This document shows positions 44,201 through 51,193 of a stretch of DNA of 64,000 nucleotides, in pieces. Location: assembly GCF_014653695.1 (NCBI RefSeq), contig NZ_BNAR01000017.1, forward strand, positions 1-64,000, in the 5' to 3' direction. The notes below the pieces were generated by a model. The model saw only the letters and a list, made by a program, of their open reading frames with translations, was not told the origin of the DNA and made no database searches. Origin of the DNA: Lentzea cavernae (GTDB lineage Bacteria; Actinomycetota; Actinomycetes; Mycobacteriales; Pseudonocardiaceae). A program made the position numbers and the translations under genes. Within the stretch, counting starts at the first letter, position 1. Every line of letters starts with the position of its first letter.

Positions 44201-47200
44201 CCGCGCCGGTTTCCTTGCGCAGACGGCCGAGACCGTCGTACTCACGGGTCCGCGTGACGCCACCCGGCGCCGTCATGATCGTGGGCCTGCCGGAGGTGTC
44301 GTACGCGGTGGTCCACGTGCGGTCGGCGGGGTTCGGGTGGGCCGGGGTGGACGGTTCGACGACCGACTCCGGCTTGCCCAGGGCGTTGTAGGTGTAGAAG
44401 GTCGAGTTCGTGCGGCCGTCCGTCACGCGCGTCCGGCGGCCCGAGGTGTCGTAGCCGTAGGACGTGGTGATGGACTCGGTGGCCGACACCGGTTCTTCCA
44501 GCGCGGTGAGCTGGCCGAGGGCGTCGTAGGTGTTCTTGGTGACCTTGCCGAGCGGGTCGGTCGCGGTCAGCTGGTTGCCCGCGACGTCGTAGGTGTACTT
44601 GCCCTGCCGCAGCACCTGGCCGTTCGGGGCGAGGCTCAGGTCGAGGACCTTGTTGCCCGCCTGGTCCAGGCGCTGGTACGACGCACGGCCCTGGGCGTCG
44701 CGGGAGTAGACCTGGTTGCCGAACGAGTCGTAGCCGAGCTGCGTGACGACGCCGGCGGCGTCGGTGACGCTGGTCTTCTGGCCCAGCAGGTCGTAGCCGA
44801 AGCGGGTGACCTCGTTGCGAGGCGAGGTCACCGTCTCCAGGTTGCCCTTGGCGTCGTAGGCGAACTTCGTCTCGAACGCCGCGGGCTGCGGCTTCGTCTC
44901 CAGGACGGTCTGGGTGACGGCGCGGCTGAACTGGTCGTAGGTGCGCTGGGTCGTGCCGCCCGTCGGGTCCTGTGTGGACAGGAGGTCGCCGTTGTCGGTG
45001 TAGGTGTAGCGCCACGAACCGCCCGGCGTCGTGCGCTCGTCCGGGTTCGGGTCGCGCTTCTCCACCAGCCGGCCGCGCTGGTCGTAGTACATCCAGATCG
45101 ACGCGCCGGAGGGATCGGTCGTCTTGGTGGCGCGGCCCATCGCGTCGTACTCGACCGAGGCGACACCGGTGGCCGGCGTGCTCGATCCGGGGGCCTGGTA
45201 CGACGGGGAGGTCGTGCGCACGGCACGGCCCGCCTTGTCGTAGGCCATGGTCATCACGCCGCCCGCGGGGTTGCGGACGTGCGTGACGTCACCGAACGCG
45301 TTGTAGCCCGTGGTCGAGACCGGGCGGTTCACCGACGGGGACTGGCCGAACTGCTCGGTCGTCACCGGAGGCGAGATCATCGAGACCGAACGGCCCCGCT
45401 CGTCGTACCGGTACTCGGTGGTGTGACCGGCCTCGACGGCGCCGGCGACGTTGCCGAGCGGCGCGATGACCGAGGTGACGAGGTCGCGCTGGTCGTACTT
45501 CTTGCGCGTGACCGCGAGTCCGGCCGAACCGCGCGTCGACTCCTTGACCTGACGGCCGTACAGGTCGTACTCGAAGTCCACCACCTCGGAGAACGCCGCC
45601 GAGTACGGACCGGTGTTGGAGTGCGCGCCACCGCGGGTGAGCTTGGTGATGTTGCCGCTGACGTCGTAGGTGTAGTCGGTGCGGCGGCGCAGGGTGTCGG
45701 GTTCCTGGACGGACGACTTCAGCCTGCCGGTGGCGTCGACCTCGTGGACGACGACCTTGCCGCCCATGCCGACCTGACGGGTCAGGTTGCCCGCCGCGTC
45801 GTACGTGTTCTGCTGGATCGTGACCGCCGGCGTGCCGGTCTTGTTGTCCGCCTTGGCCCGGATCTCCTTGACCAGGCCGTCGCCGTAGTAGGAGGTCTCG
45901 GTGCGGCGGCCCATCGCGTCGGTCTGCACGATCAGCTTGCCGCTGTGGTCGTACTGGTTCGACTCGAGCACCAGGTCCGGCAACGGCGTCTTGGGGTCGA
46001 GCGGGTCGAAACCGGTGGCACCGGGTGTGATCGCCTTGCCGTGGTGACCGACGAGCCTCACCTGCGCGACCTTGTTGCGGGCCGTGTAGGTGAAGGCCGT
46101 CTTCACGCCGTTGGCGTCGATCGCCCACGTGCGGTTGCCGAAGACGTCGTAGCCGAACGAGGCTTCGTTGCCCTCCGGGCCGATCGTCTTGACCATGCGG
46201 CCGTAGTCGTCGAACTCGAACGTCGACCGGCGCGGGTTGCCGGGGTCCTGCGAGTCGACGAGCTCCGCCGCGGTGGTGTTGCCGTCCGCGTCGTACTCGG
46301 TCTTCGCCGTCTCCACGTGCGTCACACCGGTGACGGCGTTCTTCGTCGCCGGATAGGTCACCTCGGTGACCCGGCCCAGCTTGTCGTACTTGTAGGACGT
46401 CGTGGCGCCGCCCGGGACGGAGTCGGAGTACTCCGTCGCGGTCTTCTTGCGGCCCAGCACGTCGTAGGTGAACACGGTGAGCATGCCGGCCGGGGACTTC
46501 GTCTCGGCCAGGTCACCGTTGCGGTAGTACCTGTTGACCGTCGTCGCGCCGCGCGGGTCGGTGGTCGACTTCAGCAGCCGCAACGGTTCCAGGGCCGGGT
46601 TCTGCGGCGTGGAGTCGTAGGCCTGCGTCGAACCGTCGGTGTAGCGGTGGAACGTGGACCCGCCGTCCGGGTTCGTCTCCTGTTCCAGGTCACCGAAATC
46701 GGTGTACCTCGACTGCGTCAGGAAGGTGTTGTCCGCCGGACCGGACGACCGGGCGTCGCGGGTCTCGAGGAGCTTGTCCGCGCGCGGATCGGTCGGATCC
46801 CCCGTGGGCGCCTGGTACTTGTAGTGCGTGGTCTGGCAGTCCCAGGTCCCGTCCGCGCGCTTCTCCCGGCAGCTGACCTTCTGCGTCAGGTTGCCGCGCT
46901 CGTCGTGGATCAGCTGGACCTCGTTGCCGACCTCGTCGTGGATCTTCTGCTGGAAGCCCGACTTGTCGTACTCGAACAACCGGACGCCGAGCGCCACGAC
47001 GAGACCCTCGCACGTGGTGATGCCGTCGCCGTTGGTCTTGCAGTCGCGGCCGACCATGTCCTCCGGCCGGACACCGGCGCCGATCGGCGTCACCTGCCGC
47101 AGGATCCGGCCCTTCAGGCCGTCGAAGTCGTAGTACTGCGGCCGGTTGCCCGGATCCACCACCCGCACCGAGCGGACGATGTTCTCCTCGTTGCCGCCCA

Positions 47201-50200
47201 CCGTCGGGACGCCCAGCTGCCAGCGACCACCGTCGCTGTCCACGTATTCGCGCATGCGGTCGTGCGTGTGGTCGTAGCTGATCCTCGCGGCCACCCGGTT
47301 CGTGCTGCTCGGCATGGTGACCTCGGTGATCTGGTCACCCGCGGTCTGCGCGGCGTGGTGCGTCGCGACCTGGCTCAGCCCCAGCGGACGCGCGTAGAAC
47401 GCGACCTCGTCCACCAGACCGGAGAACGACGTGCGGCCCGAGGCGATCGACGGCCACGCACCCGTCGTGTTCGCCGCGCCGACCTGCGCGAACTGCAGCA
47501 GCGCGTGGTCGATCGGTCCTTCGAGCGGGGTCGTGTTGACGACCTTGCCGTCCAGGAACAACGTCTGGCTGGCCACCGAGCCCGACAGCACCACGTGGTG
47601 CCACTTGTCGTCGTTCACCGCACCGGACGACGTGATCGGGTTGATCCCGCCCTGCCAGAACTGGCCGCGCAGCTTGCCGTCGGAACCGACGTACAGCAGC
47701 GGGACGCCGCGGCCGGGCGTCTCGCCGATCGCCTTGTCCTGGTAGCCGACCAGCGGACCGGCCGAGGTCGTCTTGAACCACAGCTCGATCGCGAGGTCGC
47801 GGTGCTTGTTGACGGACTTCTCCGGCAGCGTGACGTGGCTGCCGCCGCCCAGGCGCACGGCGCGGTCGTCACTGCCGTTCAGCGCGCCGGTCTGGTTCTG
47901 GTTCGGGGCGCCGACGCCGACGAACTTGCCGAGGTCCTTGCCCAGCTTGATGCTGATCTGGCTGTTCGCGTCGTCGCCGCCGGCCTCACCGAGCCTCCAG
48001 TAGGAGTCGGGGCGGGAGTCCAGCACGGTGCTGCGGTAGTGCGAACCCTTCTCGTAGTTGTAGCGCGTGCACTTCGCCGTCGGGTCGCACACCTCACGCA
48101 GCTGGTCGGCGTCGTAGACGTACTTCCACTCCAGCGCGGAGCCGTCGACCTGCTCGGTGCGCACGTACTCGACGTGGGTCTTCTCGGCGTTCCAGGCGAA
48201 GAACAACGCCCGGTTGCTGGTCCGGCTGATCACCTTGTCCAGCAGCTTCTTGCCGTTGTCGTCCTTGTACTCCAGCTCGACCAGGCGCTGCGCACTGTCC
48301 TTGATGGACGACAGCAGACCGGCGGGGGTGAAGCCGTAGACGGTGCGGTCCTTGTCGACCAGTTTCCAGTCCGACGCGGACTTCGCCAGCGTGGCGGCAC
48401 GACCGGGCGGCGGGGTGAAGCTCCCGTCGGGGTTCTTGCCGAAGCGCACCTGCTGGCCGTCGGGGTAGGTGACCACGACGTTGCCGCTGCCGTCGCCGTC
48501 CTCGACGATCCGCATGTCGTAGCGGGTCGACCAGCCGCTGCCGAACGTCAGCTTCGCCCGCGGGTCCAGGCTGTTGTACGTGCGGGCGACGTTGAGCTCC
48601 GGGCCCGTCGTCGCGGCGGCGGCGTCGATCGCGGCGGTGGTGTAGTTGCCGACCATCGGGTCGAACCCGAGACCGTTGCCGGTGTACGGGGCGTTGCCCA
48701 TCCTCGAGGTGACCTCGGGCTGCGGCACCGAGGCGAACAGCCTCGACCATTCCGTGTACGGGCTCTCACCGCCCTGGCTGTCCCGCGCGGCCACGTGCCA
48801 GAGGTAGACGCGGTCCCAGCGCAGCTTGTTCTCCGGCACCGTCCAGTACGAGGGCGCGATGAACCCGGAGTCGAAGCAGCCCACCGCGTTTCCGGCCTGG
48901 TCCTGCTCGCAGACCTCGAACTTGTGGCTGATGCCGTCGTTCTCGTGGTCCTCCGCCTTGGCCCAGAACTGCGGGCGCAGCGTCTCCGCGCTCCACCCCG
49001 ACGGGGGGTACTGGTCGGTCACGACTGGCGGGAGGTTGAACACGTCGAGCGTGATCCGGCCCGGCGCCACCTGCTCGTCGGTGAACGTCGTGCTCCCGTG
49101 CCGCATCGTGAAGTCGAAGATGTACTTGCCGTACGGCAGCTTCTCGATCGCCGCGTCGAGCGTGACCTCGCCGCCGCGGTTCACCGTGCCCGGCAGGCCC
49201 GCCGCGTGCTTCACCGCGACCAGCTCGTTCGTGGTGGCGTTGAAGACCTTGTACGCCAGGTCGTAGCTGCCCTGGTCCCACGCGTTCGCACCGGTGTTGC
49301 GGACCCGGATCTTGACCTTGCCGCCCTGCTGGCTCGTCAGGGGCGGGTCGGGGATCGGCTGGTCGATCACGTACTCGGCGTTGTACGGGCTGTGCGTGAC
49401 GAACAGCTTCGGCGGGTTCGCCGTTCCCGCACCGACGATCTTCTTCCACTGACTCGCGTTGGACTGGTTCTGCGCCTGCAGCGCGATGCCGTTGTTCGCA
49501 CCGCCGTTGGCCCATCCCTGCACCAGCTGCTCGCCACCGACACCGAGGTCGATCAGCTCGGGCGCGGCCGGGCACGACGACCGCGTCTGCCCCACCGACA
49601 TGAAGCCGTGCGAGAACGACCCGCCGCCGATCGCACCGCCCAGAGCGGGCGGGGAATCGGTGAAGTTGCCCGCGACGGACCGCACCACCATCGGCTGCGG
49701 CTTGCACGTCGCCGAGTCGAAGTTCACGAGCTGCAGCTGCGCGCCGAAGATCTTGTGGTTGCGCAACGTGGTGCTCACCGCGCCGAACTTCAGCAACGCC
49801 GTCTTGCCGCTGCCGATGGTCAGCTCACCGGGAACCGCGTCCTGGCCGAGCTGCCGGGCCTCCGGCCTGCCCTCGAACACCGTCGGGTCGACCAGCACCG
49901 GGTACACGCGGGCCGGGTCGTCCAGCCACGCGGAGTCGAGCGACACCCGCAGGGTGCGGCCGCCGTCGGTGATCTCGTACTTCACCCCGAACGACTGCGC
50001 GGGAACGACGTCTTCCCTGCGCGGCGCGGAATCGGTCATGAAGCCGGGCGGGATGCTCAGGCGTTCGCGGCCCGACCCGTCCGACAGCACGACGGAGCCG
50101 TCCACGACCTTCGCCGTCAAACCCTTGAGCCGCAACGGGAAGTCCCACGTCCGCGCCGCCGCGCGGTCGTGCAGGACCAGGATCTCCTTGGCACCGCCCG

Positions 50201-50930
50201 GAACCGACTCGATCCGCAGGTCGGCGTGGTCGGCCACCCCGGGGTACGTGACCGTCGCACCCGCCTGCTGACCCGCGCTGCCCCGAGCGCCCGCGAAGCC
50301 GTAGGCGAACTCGTGCGCGTCGTCGAGCTTGATCGTGACGAGCGACGACGCGTCCGCCCTGCCCGCGAGGTGGACCGAGACGCCGTCGGCCTTGTTGCGC
50401 CACGAGCCGTTCTCCGCGACCAGGGACGGGTCGATCGGCGCCCACGTGCCGTCGGCCTTGCGGTAGTTGAGCGGCGTGTCGCTGAACTCCGTGGTCCGCG
50501 TGCCGTCGGTGTTGCGGTACGTCGTCTCGTTGCGCGCCCGCGAGTCCGGGACGCTGCTGGCCGAGTCGTACCCGGTCACGTTGCTCGGGCCCTGCTCCAC
50601 CTTCGCGGCGTTGCGGGGTCCCTGCCCCGGCGTCCCGAACTTCGGCCGCGGGTGCTGGGCCATCTCGGAGACCGGCATGCCGAGGTTGCCCTCGCCGCTG
50701 GTGCTCTCGGAGGGAAGACCGTCCGCGGTGCCGCGGTCCTGCTCGGGGGCGAGCCCGCGGGCCCTGTCGAGTTGCTCGGCCAGCTCACGTCCGGCGTCGG
50801 TGAACCAGGGCAGCAACGCCGTGATGCCCGACCCGCCGACACCGATGACGAGCGTCACGGTGAGCAACAGTCCAAGGACAGGAACCAGGAATTTGGGCGC
50901 GCGGAAGCGCCCGGCTCTACGGCCGGTCAT
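41214..50930 (-). CDS. Giant RHS polymorphic toxin with HINT and EndoU-like C-terminal domain
   Basis: A 3238-residue protein. An N-terminal membrane anchor or signal lies at about 12-35. A DNRLRE-like segment (about 345-470), a DUF6531-like RHS opening (from about 750) and a LamG/concanavalin domain (about 965-1185) follow. Then come YD/RHS repeats to about 2600 and the RHS core closure with GARWYDPSTGGFASRD and NGFDPNG. An Ala-rich linker (about 2780-2930) leads to a HINT domain (about 2940-3084) and a 154-residue toxin tip. The tip has NHVLHGE, GWHLHPD, a lysine in IVAKE and HTFFPSDW, the pattern of bacterial EndoU ribonucleases. HINT would release the toxin. The start at 50930 follows GGGGAAG; a 32-residue longer reading lacks a ribosome site. 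Confidence 0.88.
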   Translation of the reverse strand: MTGRRAGRFRAPKFLVPVLGLLLTVTLVIGVGGSGITALLPWFTDAGRELAEQLDRARGLAPEQDRGTADGLPSESTSGEGNLGMPVSEMAQHPRPKFGTPGQGPRNAAKVEQGPSNVTGYDSASSVPDSRARNETTYRNTDGTRTTEFSDTPLNYRKADGTWAPIDPSLVAENGSWRNKADGVSVHLAGRADASSLVTIKLDDAHEFAYGFAGARGSAGQQAGATVTYPGVADHADLRIESVPGGAKEILVLHDRAAARTWDFPLRLKGLTAKVVDGSVVLSDGSGRERLSIPPGFMTDSAPRREDVVPAQSFGVKYEITDGGRTLRVSLDSAWLDDPARVYPVLVDPTVFEGRPEARQLGQDAVPGELTIGSGKTALLKFGAVSTTLRNHKIFGAQLQLVNFDSATCKPQPMVVRSVAGNFTDSPPALGGAIGGGSFSHGFMSVGQTRSSCPAAPELIDLGVGGEQLVQGWANGGANNGIALQAQNQSNASQWKKIVGAGTANPPKLFVTHSPYNAEYVIDQPIPDPPLTSQQGGKVKIRVRNTGANAWDQGSYDLAYKVFNATTNELVAVKHAAGLPGTVNRGGEVTLDAAIEKLPYGKYIFDFTMRHGSTTFTDEQVAPGRITLDVFNLPPVVTDQYPPSGWSAETLRPQFWAKAEDHENDGISHKFEVCEQDQAGNAVGCFDSGFIAPSYWTVPENKLRWDRVYLWHVAARDSQGGESPYTEWSRLFASVPQPEVTSRMGNAPYTGNGLGFDPMVGNYTTAAIDAAAATTGPELNVARTYNSLDPRAKLTFGSGWSTRYDMRIVEDGDGSGNVVVTYPDGQQVRFGKNPDGSFTPPPGRAATLAKSASDWKLVDKDRTVYGFTPAGLLSSIKDSAQRLVELEYKDDNGKKLLDKVISRTSNRALFFAWNAEKTHVEYVRTEQVDGSALEWKYVYDADQLREVCDPTAKCTRYNYEKGSHYRSTVLDSRPDSYWRLGEAGGDDANSQISIKLGKDLGKFVGVGAPNQNQTGALNGSDDRAVRLGGGSHVTLPEKSVNKHRDLAIELWFKTTSAGPLVGYQDKAIGETPGRGVPLLYVGSDGKLRGQFWQGGINPITSSGAVNDDKWHHVVLSGSVASQTLFLDGKVVNTTPLEGPIDHALLQFAQVGAANTTGAWPSIASGRTSFSGLVDEVAFYARPLGLSQVATHHAAQTAGDQITEVTMPSSTNRVAARISYDHTHDRMREYVDSDGGRWQLGVPTVGGNEENIVRSVRVVDPGNRPQYYDFDGLKGRILRQVTPIGAGVRPEDMVGRDCKTNGDGITTCEGLVVALGVRLFEYDKSGFQQKIHDEVGNEVQLIHDERGNLTQKVSCREKRADGTWDCQTTHYKYQAPTGDPTDPRADKLLETRDARSSGPADNTFLTQSRYTDFGDLEQETNPDGGSTFHRYTDGSTQAYDSTPQNPALEPLRLLKSTTDPRGATTVNRYYRNGDLAETKSPAGMLTVFTYDVLGRKKTATEYSDSVPGGATTSYKYDKLGRVTEVTYPATKNAVTGVTHVETAKTEYDADGNTTAAELVDSQDPGNPRRSTFEFDDYGRMVKTIGPEGNEASFGYDVFGNRTWAIDANGVKTAFTYTARNKVAQVRLVGHHGKAITPGATGFDPLDPKTPLPDLVLESNQYDHSGKLIVQTDAMGRRTETSYYGDGLVKEIRAKADNKTGTPAVTIQQNTYDAAGNLTRQVGMGGKVVVHEVDATGRLKSSVQEPDTLRRRTDYTYDVSGNITKLTRGGAHSNTGPYSAAFSEVVDFEYDLYGRQVKESTRGSAGLAVTRKKYDQRDLVTSVIAPLGNVAGAVEAGHTTEYRYDERGRSVSMISPPVTTEQFGQSPSVNRPVSTTGYNAFGDVTHVRNPAGGVMTMAYDKAGRAVRTTSPSYQAPGSSTPATGVASVEYDAMGRATKTTDPSGASIWMYYDQRGRLVEKRDPNPDERTTPGGSWRYTYTDNGDLLSTQDPTGGTTQRTYDQFSRAVTQTVLETKPQPAAFETKFAYDAKGNLETVTSPRNEVTRFGYDLLGQKTSVTDAAGVVTQLGYDSFGNQVYSRDAQGRASYQRLDQAGNKVLDLSLAPNGQVLRQGKYTYDVAGNQLTATDPLGKVTKNTYDALGQLTALEEPVSATESITTSYGYDTSGRRTRVTDGRTNSTFYTYNALGKPESVVEPSTPAHPNPADRTWTTAYDTSGRPTIMTAPGGVTRTREYDGLGRLRKETGAGAAVSTTERLVGYDLVGRPTSVSAPGGSNTYEYNTRGLLTSATGPSGDASFGYDEVGRLSTRTDAAGTSSFSYVNGRLNSAQDGVSGALVAFGYNAAGMVESMNYGSGRVRTFGYDDFGRETSDTTKNSTGGTVASVGYEYDLADRLKKKTTTGTAGGGEQTYGYDDLGRMTSWTSGGATTEYGWDKSGNRIRNGAKTSTFDARNRLESDGDYTYKYSPRGTRESRTSSGFEEKFEFDAFDRLAKVGSATYTYDGLDRPVTRGSKQFKYSGPDTDPVSDSTSLFGRGAGGELLSLSSGSDKRLLLSDKHGDVVGGLDASTAELKDSTSYDPWGKVTASTGTKRAVGFQGDWTDPDSGHVNMGARWYDPSTGGFASRDSVDQGGPGSGGFNRYSYGVGSPVNGFDPNGHNWFSDAVSWVGDNISTIGHTALDVAGLIPGFGEIADGINAVWYLAEGNYTDAALSAAGMIPFGGWGATAAKWGNRGYDAVRGADNVPTPRSPDAPHPRRPDGPNAGKGPDGMPLKKTDVPNASKSLPDPRKLAAEAAARRAAAAAAAYQAAVRRTAAAKAAVARAVKTNPIPTLKAALKPRIANAKNIISAMPNAPARIVQTAVTNVQDLNKVYETIKTAMLGVGKEVVKEAAQAQVAETLATMGVPYAEDILDIAGGSKKKKRTGDKGKEAKQNAAAGGSCPVPWAASNSFVPGTLVVMGDGSRKKIEDLRAGEHVLATDPTTSTSGPREVTEVRTKTSERVMVELTDSSGGKIKATDEHPFWVESEKRWVKAIDLKPTYRFLTADNRSAEVTGTRTWSGIEKVHNFTVDGLHTYYVASSREAAPLLVHNEDQRSPDCDESLSGPSLSAGALNHVLHGEVLDNGTRFAGWHLHPDQTGGIPDDRFIGGTLRTTDDGSVRVVGGQVGARFSDGSIVAKEARAGHTFFPSDWTASDIEAAGRELFARGKPKNNGTKVTGKFNGVSMTGYLEKNADGNYTPSTFFPQGR

Positions 50931-50977
50931 AGTGATCTTCCCCCAGGAAGTGAGGCCCCCAGATGCAGGCGGACCGG

Positions 50978-51007
50978 AGCATAAGACGCTAAACATCGAT
51001 TTCACAA
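50978..51007 (-). promoter_or_regulatory. Promoter candidate of RHS toxin gene
   Basis: Minus strand: -35 TTGTGA (51002-51007), 18-nt spacer, -10 TATGCT (50978-50983), about 48 bp before the toxin start. The -35 lies inside the left arm of an inverted repeat, so a bound regulator could block it. Confidence 0.5.
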
Positions 51008-51032
51008 GGGATGTGCGACTGCTCACCTTGTG
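51003..51032. promoter_or_regulatory. Inverted repeat, possible shared operator
   Basis: CACAAGG (51003-51009) and CCTTGTG (51026-51032) are exact inverted arms 16 nt apart, in the gap between the divergent RHS and tachylectin-like genes. The left arm overlaps the RHS -35. It may coordinate the two genes; no regulator gene adjoins. Confidence 0.5.
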
Positions 51033-51193
51033 TAACGAACAGCGTCTGACGAGAGGTTCGTCCGCAGGATTCCCTTCCGGGGATTTCGTCTGCTACAAAG
51101 CGTTCCGTCAGCATCCTCTGGGGGATGTCCACTGCTACCTGCCGCGCGACGAGCGCGTGCTTTGGCATGTCCGGAATTGGGGGACCAACAGCC

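Noticed and set aside
43128..50984. A 2618-codon open frame on the plus strand opposite the RHS toxin gene
   Set aside because: It has no domain resemblance, an Arg/Val/Leu/Gly-rich composition typical of antisense GC-rich coding DNA, and no ribosome site. The minus-strand RHS protein explains the region.
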